Part shown: piece by piece, positions 25,721 through 32,932 of the stretch | Position numbering within the stretch: the stretch's first letter is position 1 | Layout: the number at the start of each line of letters is the position of its first letter | Source: an uncultured Treponema sp. | GTDB taxonomy: Bacteria; Spirochaetota; Spirochaetia; Treponematales; Treponemataceae | DNA: 64,000 nucleotides | Direction: 5' to 3' | Assembly (NCBI GenBank): GCA_947166355.1 | Contig: CAMVDX010000002.1 | Location: 1 to 64,000 of the forward strand | Program-made: the position numbers and the translations under genes | Notes under the pieces: model-generated | Database searches by the model: none | What the model saw: only the letters and a program-made list of their open reading frames with translations | What the model was told of the DNA's origin: nothing

Positions 25721-26820
25721 TAAATTATAAAGGCACGCCGCTTTTTGGCGAAGACAGTAATCCCCAGCACACCAGCGAGTTTTTCGCAATTGCAGGAACT
25801 GCCTTATTCTGGCTTCTTTTTTTGATTTTCTCTTTTGTAATTAAACCTCTTCCGAAAAAGCCCGAGTACAAGGAAGTGCAGATTGTACTTTCGAGCACAC
25901 CTGTAGTCCAGAAAACCGAAGAAGCTCCGGCTCCCGCAGAAGCAGCGAGTGAAAGTGCAGCGCGCCAGAACATTGTGGAAACTCCAGCCGAGGAAACACC
26001 TGCGGTGCAAAATCCAGCCGTAGAAACTCCGTCGCCAAAGTCAGAGCCTGCTCCGGTAAAAGAGACTACTAAGCCAAAGGTTCAGCCTCAGCCGAAAAAA
26101 GAAACTGCAAAAACTCAACCTGCACAAAAGCCTGTTGAAAAGCCTGCTGCAGTTCAACAGCCTGCAGAGCCGATTCACTATGCGGTAGACCCGATGGAAG
26201 CATTTGCAAATCAGACAAAACAGCAGCCAAAAAAAGAATTCGACTGGTCTCAGTTTGATGATGACGAACCTGCAGACACTTCGACAGCCTCACAATCGCA
26301 AGCTGTCCAGACTAATACTCCTGCCTTTACGGGTTCCGCAGGAATTGCTGCAACAGAAGATTCTTCTAAAGTAATAAGCACAAGTTCGAACACTGGCAAT
26401 AAATCAAATACGGCATCAAGTTCAACTTCAAGTGCCTTGGAAGGAATTAAGAACACTACTTTCAAAGGCAATGCTGCAAACGGAGTTCAGTCAGAAACCT
26501 CGGCTAAAACCAAAACAAGTGGCTCCGGTAAGGTAGAAATGGAAATGTCCAACGGTCGTTCCCGCGCACTTTTAAGCCCTGCAAGTCCGGTAATCAATCT
26601 TTCAGCTCAAGCTGCCGCAACAATAGATGCTTCAATCACTGTTTCAATATCCTTCAAAGTAAATGAAAAAGGAAATGTTTTCGGCATAACAATCAGCCCA
26701 TCTTCAGCCTTCAAGGATATTGTTAAACAGGAAATTACCGGCCAGTTACTGGACTGGATTTTCGAACCAGCTGATTATTCTGCAACAGCCACGTTTGAAT
26801 ATAAGATTGTAAAAAAATAG
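25717..26820 (+). CDS. tonB: TonB-like energy transducer
   Basis: 367 residues: a short cytoplasmic start, one membrane anchor (FFAIAGTALFWLLFLIFSFVI, about 23-43), then a long Pro/Ala/Glu/Lys-rich periplasm-spanning linker (about 60-160, e.g. PKVQPQPKKETAK), a Ser/Thr/Asn-rich region, and a C-terminal domain (about 290-367: ITVSISFKVNEKGNVFGITI...ITGQLLDWIFEPA). The C-terminal domain matches TonB C-terminal folds (VxFxVxxxGxV...W.F.PA). It should transmit ExbBD energy to an outer-membrane partner, for which the barrel protein at 22768 is the obvious local candidate. Confidence 0.85.
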   Translation: MINYKGTPLFGEDSNPQHTSEFFAIAGTALFWLLFLIFSFVIKPLPKKPEYKEVQIVLSSTPVVQKTEEAPAPAEAASESAARQNIVETPAEETPAVQNPAVETPSPKSEPAPVKETTKPKVQPQPKKETAKTQPAQKPVEKPAAVQQPAEPIHYAVDPMEAFANQTKQQPKKEFDWSQFDDDEPADTSTASQSQAVQTNTPAFTGSAGIAATEDSSKVISTSSNTGNKSNTASSSTSSALEGIKNTTFKGNAANGVQSETSAKTKTSGSGKVEMEMSNGRSRALLSPASPVINLSAQAAATIDASITVSISFKVNEKGNVFGITISPSSAFKDIVKQEITGQLLDWIFEPADYSATATFEYKIVKK

Positions 26821-26890
26821 TATTATTAGCACATTTTTTATTTCTCGCATTATTCAGCAGTTTGTACTATAATAATTTCAGGAAACTAAA

Positions 26891-27163
26891 ATGAACGATA
26901 AAGCATATCTTTCAAATGAAGGACAGTATACGATTTTCTCATATGGGGATAACAGGTTAAAATTTATTGCTCCGTATTCTCTGGAAAAATACGAGTCTGT
27001 TGTGCATTGGGATAACGGATATCTTGTCGTTATGGCAAAGTATGCTCATAATAAAGAATCTGAAGAAGAATATATTGATTTAATTCCAATTTTGAAAAGT
27101 TTATATATTCAGCCAGAAGAGTTTCTCAAATCAATAAAATCAGTAGAGGTTCAGTATGCCTGA
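26891..27163 (+). CDS. Small protein of unknown function (90 aa), first of a trio
   Basis: A TATAAT at 26868-26873 and CAGGAAAC before ATG 26891 support expression. The body reads YESVVHWDNGYLVVMAKYAH then EEYIDLIPILKSLYIQPEEFLKSIKSVEV; the second half resembles DUF2442-like 'DLxPxLxxxxxxPxxFxxI' endings, but this is only an impression. Its end overlaps the start of the next gene by eight bases. The three genes form one unit. Confidence 0.6.
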   Translation: MNDKAYLSNEGQYTIFSYGDNRLKFIAPYSLEKYESVVHWDNGYLVVMAKYAHNKESEEEYIDLIPILKSLYIQPEEFLKSIKSVEVQYA

Positions 27164-27377
27164 TTTAAAACAGATTTCAGATGATGCAGATATGATTGTC
27201 TGCGGATTTGCATATAAAAAAACTGATGAAGGAATTCGTGTTTTTGATTTGAATAATGGTAAAGGTGCAGCTGTAATATCATCAGATGGAACATTGATAG
27301 AAACTAATATGGATGATATAGAATTCTCAATTGCCCAGAAATACTATATTTCAAATGCAAAATATATGGAGGCATAA
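27156..27377 (+). CDS. Small protein of unknown function (73 aa), second of a trio
   Basis: Starts inside the end of the upstream gene (8-bp overlap), with GTAGAGG before the ATG. An acidic N-terminus (LKQISDDADMIVCGFAYKKT) is followed by alternating strands ending ETNMDDIEFSIAQKYYISNAKYME. The next gene begins two bases after its stop. Family not identified with confidence. Confidence 0.6.
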   Translation: MPDLKQISDDADMIVCGFAYKKTDEGIRVFDLNNGKGAAVISSDGTLIETNMDDIEFSIAQKYYISNAKYMEA

Positions 27378-27379
27378 AG

Positions 27380-27661
27380 ATGCCGAAGTATTATTCTTTT
27401 AAGGTTTGCGGTTATTTTTTGTATTTTACATCTAAATGCATTCTGGAAGCTATGCATGTTCATGCCAGTGATTCAAAACTGACAGAAGAAGGTTCTGCTA
27501 AGTTTTTTGTAAAAGGAAATGGTGATTCAATACTTCAGGAAAGGGGAGTTTTGAATGATAGAGAAATCAATAAAATCCAATCTTTTATAAAAGATAATTA
27601 CCAGGAAATGTATAATAAATGGCAGGAATACAGCAAAACTGGTTTTTATCTTGGAAAATAA
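27380..27661 (+). CDS. Small DUF4160-like protein (93 aa), third of a trio
   Basis: The sequence contains EAMHVHASDSKLTEEGSAKFFV and LNDREINKIQSFIKDNYQEMYNKW. The spacing of the histidine pair, the AKFFV strand and the final helical W-ending segment resembles DUF4160 proteins, which often pair with DUF2442-like partners next to toxin-antitoxin loci. That would fit the neighbourhood (a Phd/VapC pair begins 175 bp downstream). The family call is tentative. Confidence 0.55.
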   Translation: MPKYYSFKVCGYFLYFTSKCILEAMHVHASDSKLTEEGSAKFFVKGNGDSILQERGVLNDREINKIQSFIKDNYQEMYNKWQEYSKTGFYLGK

Positions 27662-27690
27662 CAGTAAAAAGTTAGCCAACATGTTTAAAG

Positions 27691-27719
27691 TTGACTATAA
27701 AGTTTTCTCATGCTATAAT
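27691..27719 (+). promoter_or_regulatory. Sigma70-type promoter of the Phd/VapC module
   Basis: TTGACT (27691-27696), a 17-bp spacer, and TATAAT (27714-27719) make one of the best promoter matches in the window. Transcription would start near 27726 and run through a hairpin with a T-run before reaching the antitoxin gene. Confidence 0.75.
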
Positions 27720-27723
27720 TCTT

Positions 27724-27858
27724 ATGAAAATTAGAAAAGAGGTAAAGCTAAAAAATTGCTGCATCGCAATTTTTTTTAACGCTTTGCTATTGAACACCGG
27801 CTGCTCTGACCGGCAGCCTTACACAGGAGGTCTCTATGTGCAGAACTTCTATTTATGA
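27724..27858 (+). CDS. Possible 44-codon lipoprotein-like leader ORF
   Basis: The frame begins MKIRKEVKLKNCC and continues with a hydrophobic stretch ending LLLNTGCSDR, which resembles a lipoprotein signal with lipobox LNTGC. It starts about where the transcript should start (leaderless) and overlaps the antitoxin start. It may be chance; alternatively it is a small secreted peptide or a leader peptide for attenuation. Confidence 0.25.
   Translation: MKIRKEVKLKNCCIAIFFNALLLNTGCSDRQPYTGGLYVQNFYL
27751..27777 (+). terminator. Terminator-like hairpin in the toxin-antitoxin leader
   Basis: AAAAATTGC / GCAATTTTT stem (27751-27759 and 27766-27774) with a short loop and a T-run to 27777. It lies between the promoter at 27691 and the antitoxin ATG at 27836, so it could act as an attenuator limiting expression of the pair. 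Confidence 0.55.
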
Positions 27859-28102
27859 GGCGCGGAATAATTTTTCGGCGCTGGTTAAAGCTGCGGAAGA
27901 GGGCGAGGTTGTTGAGCTTACACGTTATGATAAGCCTGTGGCGGTGATTATGAGTTATGAGGAGTATGAAAAGAGAAACTTAAAAAAAGAAGATTGGCTT
28001 GGTAAATGGCGGGAAGAGTACGCGGATGTTCTTGATGATAAGGGCTTTGATATTACGCCGTCGCGTGAGTGTCCGGATTATTCAAAAGATCCTTGGGCTT
28101 AA
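27836..28102 (+). CDS. Phd/YefM-family antitoxin
   Basis: 88 residues. The N-terminal domain is a clear Phd/YefM fold (SIYEARNNFSALVKAAEEGEVVELTRYDKPVAVIMSYEEYE), which binds DNA and represses its own operon. The C-terminal tail (WLGKWREEYADVLDDKGFDI) would wrap and block the toxin. CACAGGAGG precedes the ATG as a strong Shine-Dalgarno. The PIN-domain toxin starts 18 bp after the stop. Confidence 0.85.
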   Translation: MCRTSIYEARNNFSALVKAAEEGEVVELTRYDKPVAVIMSYEEYEKRNLKKEDWLGKWREEYADVLDDKGFDITPSRECPDYSKDPWA

Positions 28103-28119
28103 TTCTAAGAGTTTGGAAA

Positions 28120-28548
28120 ATGAAAAAGACTTATTTGCTTGATATAAATATTGTATCTGAATTTGTTAAAGATAGTCCTGATATGCAGGTTATAGATTTT
28201 TATAATGCCAAAAGAGATTTATGTGCAATATCTGCAATTACCTGGCAGGAAATAATTCGGGGTGTAACTCGGATGCCTGAATGTAAAAAGAAAAATTCCC
28301 TTAAAAAATTTATTGAATCCCTTGAAGATAATATAGAGGTAATCTCATATGACAAATATGCTGCCCAAATTTGCGGAGAGATTCAGGCGGCGGCTGAAAA
28401 AGACGGAAAATCTGTTCCCTATTATGATTCGCAGATTGTGGCTACTGCTGTTTCAAACGGAATGGTGCTGGTAACTCATAATACTTCAGACTTTGAGCAA
28501 TTTAAGGAAAAAACATTTCTGCGTCTGGAAGACTGGTTTACGGCTTGA
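28120..28548 (+). CDS. VapC-like PIN-domain toxin
   Basis: 142 residues from ATG 28120 (a longer frame from 28069 overlaps the antitoxin and is unlikely). PIN features: YLLDINIVSEF with the first acidic residue, the ITWQEIIRGVTR helix with the second, and YYDSQIVATAVSNGMVLVTHNTSDFEQF with the last acidic cluster and the VTHNTxDF core. VapC toxins cleave tRNA or rRNA and are neutralised by the preceding antitoxin. The first motif is LDINI rather than the usual LDTNI. Confidence 0.85.
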   Translation: MKKTYLLDINIVSEFVKDSPDMQVIDFYNAKRDLCAISAITWQEIIRGVTRMPECKKKNSLKKFIESLEDNIEVISYDKYAAQICGEIQAAAEKDGKSVPYYDSQIVATAVSNGMVLVTHNTSDFEQFKEKTFLRLEDWFTA

Positions 28549-28562
28549 TTTGATTTTGAGAT

Positions 28563-28599
28563 AAACTGAAGCGGGCGGGTTCGAACGCTTCAGTTTTTT
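28563..28599 (+). terminator. Rho-independent terminator after the VapC-like toxin
   Basis: AAACTGAAGC (28563-28572) pairs with GCTTCAGTTT (28587-28596), followed by a T-run. It separates the toxin-antitoxin unit from uxuA. Confidence 0.8.
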
Positions 28600-28630
28600 A
28601 GGGATAATTCCTCATTTTTTGCAATATCAT

Positions 28631-28680
28631 ACTAGTATACAAGTATTTTAGTTGATAAATCGTTTAAGTGATGTTATACT
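28631..28680 (+). promoter_or_regulatory. uxuA promoter with operator-like palindrome
   Basis: Promoter: TTGATA (28652-28657), 17-bp spacer, TATACT (28675-28680). Just upstream is ACTAGTATACAAGTAT (28631-28646), a near-palindrome centred on GTATAC of the type bound by GntR-family regulators. A 13/16 match lies over the promoter of the uxuB-like gene at 51029-51044 on the opposite strand, suggesting shared control by one sugar-acid regulator. Confidence 0.6.
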
Positions 28681-28684
28681 GAAA

Positions 28685-28805
28685 TTAAGAGGGGGCGTTG
28701 CGGGGGAGTCCCCCGCTGGAAGGGGTAGCGTAAGCCACCGCAGGGAGTGAGCCGAAGGCGAACGACCGAGGAGGCTGGAGCGCAGGGGAAGACTTTCCCC
28801 TCCTT
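28685..28805. repeat. GC-rich hairpin repeat in the uxuA leader
   Basis: GGGGGCG...CGGGGGAGTCCCCCG and AGGGGAAGACTTTCCCCT form compact hairpins between the promoter and the uxuA start. The composition differs sharply from the neighbouring DNA and resembles the other intergenic repeats. It would be transcribed in the uxuA 5' leader. Confidence 0.5.
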
Positions 28806-28839
28806 TAGTGAACTTGTAAATTTTTAGGAGATATATTTT

Positions 28840-29946
28840 ATGGAAATGACTTTGCGCTGGTATGGAACCGGCTTTGACTCAGTAACTTTGCAGCAGATTC
28901 GTCAGGTGCCTGGTGTACACGGCGTTATTACTACTTTGTATGATTCTGTTCCGGGCGATGCCTGGGAGCTTGCGGCTATTCAGAAAATCAAAAAGGAAGT
29001 GCAGGATGCTGGCCTTAAGATTGCCGGAATTGAAAGCGTAAATATTCACGATGACATTAAAATTGGCGGCGGCGACCGCGATAAATACATCGAAAACTAC
29101 ATTAAGACTTTGGAGCGCCTTGGTCAGGAAGACATTAACATGGTTTGCTACAACTTTATGCCTGTTTTCGACTGGACCCGCAGCGAGCTTGCCCGCGTTT
29201 GCGAAGATGGTTCTACTGTTCTTGCTTATAACTCAAAGGCAATTGACGGCGTAAAACCCGAAGAAATGTTTGCTTCTATCGACAAGGATTCAAACGGCTT
29301 TATTCTTCCAGGCTGGGAACCTGAACGCATGGCCCGCGTAAAAGAGCTTTTCGAAATGTACAAATCAGTGGACGAAGAAAAGCTTTTCAATAACCTGGTT
29401 TACTTCCTCAAGGCAATTATGCCTGTCTGCGATAAATACAATATTGATATGGCAATTCATCCGGATGATCCGGCCTGGCCTGTATTTGGTCTGCCACGCA
29501 TCATCACAAGTCAGGATAAGGTTTGCCGCATGCTCAAGGCTGTAGACAATCCACACAATGGTTTGACTTTCTGTACAGGTAGCTACGGTACAAACCGCAA
29601 GAACGACCTCTGCGAATTCATTAAGGCCGCTCAGGGACGCATTCACTTTGCCCATGTCCGCAACCTTAAGTTCAACACAGCAATTGACGACCCTGTTCTC
29701 GACTTCCAGGAATCTGCTCACCTTTCAAGCACAGGTTCTTTTGATATGTTCAAGATTGTAAAGACACTTTACGAAACTGGTTTTGACGGAATTATCCGCC
29801 CGGACCACGGACGAATGATCTGGGGCGAAAAGGCAATGCCTGGCTACGGACTTTATGACCGTGCTCTTGGAGCCTGCTACCTCCAGGGACTCTGGGAAGC
29901 CTGCGAAAAATCTTTTGACCGCAGCGGCGTTAAGTTGTACAGATAA
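28840..29946 (+). CDS. uxuA: Mannonate dehydratase
   Basis: 368 residues, near the usual length. It begins MTLRWYGTGFDSVTLQQIRQVPGV, the hallmark of UxuA. Further conserved stretches are GIESVNIHDDIKIGGGDRD, VCYNFMPVFDWTRS, MAIHPDDPAWPVFGLPRI and GRIHFAHVRNLK, with the His/Asp/Cys positions (HPDDP, CTGSYG, HVRN, RPDHGRMIWGE) that bind the catalytic metal. It dehydrates D-mannonate to 2-keto-3-deoxy-D-gluconate in hexuronate breakdown, acting after the UxuB-type reductase encoded at 51057. AGGAG precedes the ATG. Confidence 0.95.
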   Translation: MEMTLRWYGTGFDSVTLQQIRQVPGVHGVITTLYDSVPGDAWELAAIQKIKKEVQDAGLKIAGIESVNIHDDIKIGGGDRDKYIENYIKTLERLGQEDINMVCYNFMPVFDWTRSELARVCEDGSTVLAYNSKAIDGVKPEEMFASIDKDSNGFILPGWEPERMARVKELFEMYKSVDEEKLFNNLVYFLKAIMPVCDKYNIDMAIHPDDPAWPVFGLPRIITSQDKVCRMLKAVDNPHNGLTFCTGSYGTNRKNDLCEFIKAAQGRIHFAHVRNLKFNTAIDDPVLDFQESAHLSSTGSFDMFKIVKTLYETGFDGIIRPDHGRMIWGEKAMPGYGLYDRALGACYLQGLWEACEKSFDRSGVKLYR

Positions 29947-29975
29947 TTAACAAATCCTTCCCGTAAGCTTTACAG

Positions 29976-30494
29976 TTAATGTGACAGATTCATTATATAA
30001 ACATCTGCTTCTTCATTATTAACTGTAAAGCTTCTGGAATATTTTCCGCCATTTTTTATAATTGTCTTAATTGAAGGGGTATTTGATTTTTCAGCTGATA
30101 ACTGAAAGCTTTTCAGACCAGTTTCTTTCGCTCTTTCAAGAATCAGGCTGAGCATTTGTGTTGCGTAGCCCTTTTTTCTTTCTGAAGGTCTGACACTGTA
30201 ACCTGAGTTTCCAAAATCTTTCAAGAAACCTTTGAGCTCGTGCCGGAAATCTATTACCCCTACAATTCTTTCATTTTCATCAATTGCAAAATATGTATCA
30301 GTTACAACCCATTCTGGATTTACAGTGGCTTTTGAAGCATTGTTTGTGACTGCCTGAAGCCAGCTGTCGTAAGAATCTGTCTGGTCAAGGAGCTCGCTTC
30401 CATTAATCGTGTTTTCACCGTTATCAAAAAACTCCTTTTTGAATGCAAGAGCTTCTTTCTCGTGTTCTTTAGATGGTCGTATAAGTTTAATCAT
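29976..30494 (-). CDS. GNAT-family N-acetyltransferase
   Basis: 172 residues with the GNAT core: VVTDTYFAIDENERIVGVIDFRHELKG as strands 2-4, then GYSVRPSERKKGYATQMLSLILERAKE, where RKKGYATQ is the acetyl-CoA binding motif (Q/RxxGxG/A). The C-terminal FQLSAEKSNTPSIKTIIKNGGKYS follows the usual N-x-x-S..K-N-G ending. The substrate is unknown. The start overlaps the end of the TetR regulator gene by eight bases, so both are one transcript controlled by the operator-flanked promoter at 31103-31153. Confidence 0.85.
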   Translation of the reverse strand: MIKLIRPSKEHEKEALAFKKEFFDNGENTINGSELLDQTDSYDSWLQAVTNNASKATVNPEWVVTDTYFAIDENERIVGVIDFRHELKGFLKDFGNSGYSVRPSERKKGYATQMLSLILERAKETGLKSFQLSAEKSNTPSIKTIIKNGGKYSRSFTVNNEEADVYIMNLSH

Positions 30495-31068
30495 TTTTGC
30501 CTCCTGTTAATTGCTTTTCTATATTTCTTAAAATTGATTTTACACTTTTTGATTTTAGGGGCGTAATCCTTTGCCATAATCTGATTCCCTGGTAGGTATA
30601 TAAAAGAGTGTTTACAAGAGCCTGAATGTCAGCTTCTGCTAAAAACTCACCTTTTTTGATTCCATATCTGAAGAGGCTGCTCCATTTTTCTTCTGCCTCT
30701 TTGTTGAGCTTTTGCATAAGAGCAGGATCTACGGTTTGTGAGTATTCAAAGATTGCAAGGGAAAGCGAATCAGAAGGGGAGAGCATTTCTTTTTCTAATT
30801 GCTTAAAGGCTTTTTTTAATATATCTGTAGCTGAAACACCACTTGCTATTTGAGACTGGAAATCAAGGGTGCTGGAATTTGTAATTTGTTTTAGTATTTC
30901 CTCAAATATTTGTACTGTACTGGAAAAATGGCTGTATAAACCGCCCCGGCTCATTCCGCTTACCTGGCAGATATCTTTCATTGTTATCTGCTTAAAGCCT
31001 TTTTCTGCGAAGAGTGGATATGAGACTTGCAGAATATGTTCTCTTGTTTTGTCTTTTTTATCTGACAT
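30487..31068 (-). CDS. TetR-family transcriptional regulator
   Basis: 193 residues. The N-terminal helix-turn-helix is clear: EHILQVSYPLFAEKGFKQITMKDICQVSGMSRGGLYSHFSS (about 9-49). The rest is the helical ligand-binding/dimerisation domain. CCGGAGGTAATA precedes the ATG. It is divergent from nothing close by, and is co-transcribed with the acetyltransferase. Two copies of a CGACA-N4-TGTCG type palindrome bracket its own promoter, so it most likely represses itself and the acetyltransferase. Confidence 0.9.
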   Translation of the reverse strand: MSDKKDKTREHILQVSYPLFAEKGFKQITMKDICQVSGMSRGGLYSHFSSTVQIFEEILKQITNSSTLDFQSQIASGVSATDILKKAFKQLEKEMLSPSDSLSLAIFEYSQTVDPALMQKLNKEAEEKWSSLFRYGIKKGEFLAEADIQALVNTLLYTYQGIRLWQRITPLKSKSVKSILRNIEKQLTGGKND

Positions 31069-31102
31069 TATTACCTCCGGTATGTCAGGGATTTAATAAA
31101 AA

Positions 31103-31153
31103 CGACATGTGTGTCGAAAGTGTTATTATAAATAAAATAGACATAAGTGTCGA
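31103..31153 (-). promoter_or_regulatory. TetR-operon promoter between two operators
   Basis: On the minus strand, TCGACA (31148-31153), a 17-bp spacer and TATAAT (31125-31130) form the promoter. CGACA-TGTG-TGTCG (31103-31116) is a perfect inverted repeat near the start of transcription. GACA-TAAG-TGTC (31140-31151) covers the -35 box. The centres are 36 bp apart. The shared half-site is GACA/TGTC. Confidence 0.7.
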
Positions 31154-31194
31154 AAATGTCAAGTGGAGAGTGAAGCGATTGATATGGATTTCAG

Positions 31195-31403
31195 GGCTTC
31201 TGCATTATAAAAGATTTACGTAATCTTGGCGCGAGGGAGCGGGGCGTGGTACAAAAACACTCTTTTTGTGGCTGCCGCGTAAGCGGCAGGTGTAATAGTT
31301 TCTATACCACAAAAAGCGTGTAGCGCATTATTGCGCGGTTTTGTACCACGAAGCCGCGACCGGAAGCCATGTTTTCAGAATTTTGTTTTATAATGCGGAA
31401 GCC
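31195..31403. mobile_element. MITE-like 209-bp element, copy 2
   Basis: Same length and nearly the same sequence as 11361-11569. The terminal repeat is CAGGGCTTC...GAAGCCCTG here, so the arms are longer by three bases than in copy 1. Differences between copies include T for C in the left arm (GGCTTCTGCAT), a GTAA instead of GGAA hairpin loop, and a few bases near the right end. No obvious target duplication. Confidence 0.75.
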
Positions 31404-31501
31404 CTGGACGCAGCAATCTATAGGAGAAAAAAGCGATAAAAAAAACTTGCCGATACAATTATCTTCCTTTATAATTATTTGACGTATAAGGTTCATCAAA
31501 T

Positions 31502-32932
31502 ATGAAAATGACAGAAGAGTTGTTCGACTGCATTATCAACATCTCTCATGATTGTGTTTTTTGGAAGGATAAAGACCGGCGTTTCGTTGGTGTAAATCAG
31601 GCATTTCTTGATTATTATGGTTTTGATTCGCCTGATGTTTTGATTGGAAAAAACGACGAAGATATGGGCTGGCATACAGATCCGGAGCCTTTTAAGCAGG
31701 ATGAGCTTAGGGTTTTATCAGGAGAGAGCACCTATAAGGTTCAGGGAAAATGCATAATCCGTGGAGAAGAAAGGGATATTCTTGCTTCCAAGCAGCCTTT
31801 GTATGATGGTGATGAAATTGTTGGTCTTGCAGGTAGTTTTGTAGATATAACAGACGTAGTTCGCAGTAAAAATAAGAATGATGGTTCTCAGGTTCTCTAC
31901 ACTCTTGGAGAACTCAGACAGTATCCATATTTTGACAGGCTGATAGATGAAATCAGTCTGGAAGAAATTTTAGACCCTCTTACCGGAGTTTTGAATCGTT
32001 CATATTCAATAAAATTTGTCCGCTCTCTTATAACCACAAAAACTCCTTTTACCTTTACGATAATTGACCTTGACAATTTTAAGTCTATTAACGATACCTT
32101 TGGTCATGCGGCTGGTGATAAGACCCTGACGCAGGTTACAAGGGGACTTGCGGAATTTACAAAAGATTGTGGGCTTGTTGGTCGCTTTGGTGGTGATGAA
32201 CTTTTGCTGGTAGATTTAAAGCATATTACCAGGGAGGAAAAACTTGACTTTTTTAAGAACCTCTACGGCAATTCCAAGGCTTTAAGAACAGATGTTTACT
32301 TTGATAATGGTTCAGCTTTTATTACCGGAACTTCAGGAGCAGCAACTTTTCCATATGATGCAGATGAATATTCAGATTTATTCGGCTTGATTGATAAAAT
32401 GCTTTACCTTGGAAAACACAGAGGACGCAACTGCTACAGATTTTATGAAGAAGCCGTTCATAAAAATATCGAAATCAGAAAAATTGCCAAAGACGGCATA
32501 TATACAAATATGCATAAATTAAAAATAGACCTTGAAAAAGAGAAGGGCTTTGAAAAGAAGCTGGAAAAAGCAATGCCGTTGCTTTCAGAAATTCTTCAGA
32601 TGCAGGATTTGCTCTATGTTGGACCAGATGGAAAGATGAAAGCTGTTTTGAATAAAAACTTCTCAGAAGATGCTTCTGATTTATGCGAGCTTATGAAAGA
32701 CGATATGTTTTCAGAAAGCACACTAGATCTGGTAAAAAAGTACTCTCCAAAATTCAATCAGGCACTTATAAAAAACGGCTTTGAATCTGTACTGGTTTGC
32801 CGCATTCAAAAAGATGACAAGATAAAGGGGTATCTTGTCTGGGCTGTTAGACGAAGCTTACGAATATGGCAGGAAAATGAGTGTGCCCTTATTTTTTATC
32901 TTGCCGAGCTTTTGGCTGATGAAGATTTATAA
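31502..32932 (+). CDS. PAS-GGDEF protein, putative diguanylate cyclase
   Basis: 476 residues: an N-terminal PAS domain (about 5-120, with FWKDKDRRFVGVNQAF and LAGSFVDITD), a GGDEF domain (about 155-315: DPLTGVLNRSYS, FTIIDLDNFKSINDTFGHAAGD), and an extra C-terminal domain of about 150 residues that looks GAF-like. The signature reads RFGGDELLLV, i.e. GGDEL instead of GGDEF. The catalytic acid pair is kept, so c-di-GMP synthesis is possible but not certain. No membrane segment. The MITE-like element lies just upstream. Its end overlaps the convergent membrane protein gene by about 37 bp. Confidence 0.88.
   Translation: MKMTEELFDCIINISHDCVFWKDKDRRFVGVNQAFLDYYGFDSPDVLIGKNDEDMGWHTDPEPFKQDELRVLSGESTYKVQGKCIIRGEERDILASKQPLYDGDEIVGLAGSFVDITDVVRSKNKNDGSQVLYTLGELRQYPYFDRLIDEISLEEILDPLTGVLNRSYSIKFVRSLITTKTPFTFTIIDLDNFKSINDTFGHAAGDKTLTQVTRGLAEFTKDCGLVGRFGGDELLLVDLKHITREEKLDFFKNLYGNSKALRTDVYFDNGSAFITGTSGAATFPYDADEYSDLFGLIDKMLYLGKHRGRNCYRFYEEAVHKNIEIRKIAKDGIYTNMHKLKIDLEKEKGFEKKLEKAMPLLSEILQMQDLLYVGPDGKMKAVLNKNFSEDASDLCELMKDDMFSESTLDLVKKYSPKFNQALIKNGFESVLVCRIQKDDKIKGYLVWAVRRSLRIWQENECALIFYLAELLADEDL

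Noticed and set aside
27724..27858. Confident small lipoprotein gene
   Set aside because: It overlaps a terminator-like hairpin and the antitoxin start and has no Shine-Dalgarno; kept only as a low-confidence possibility.
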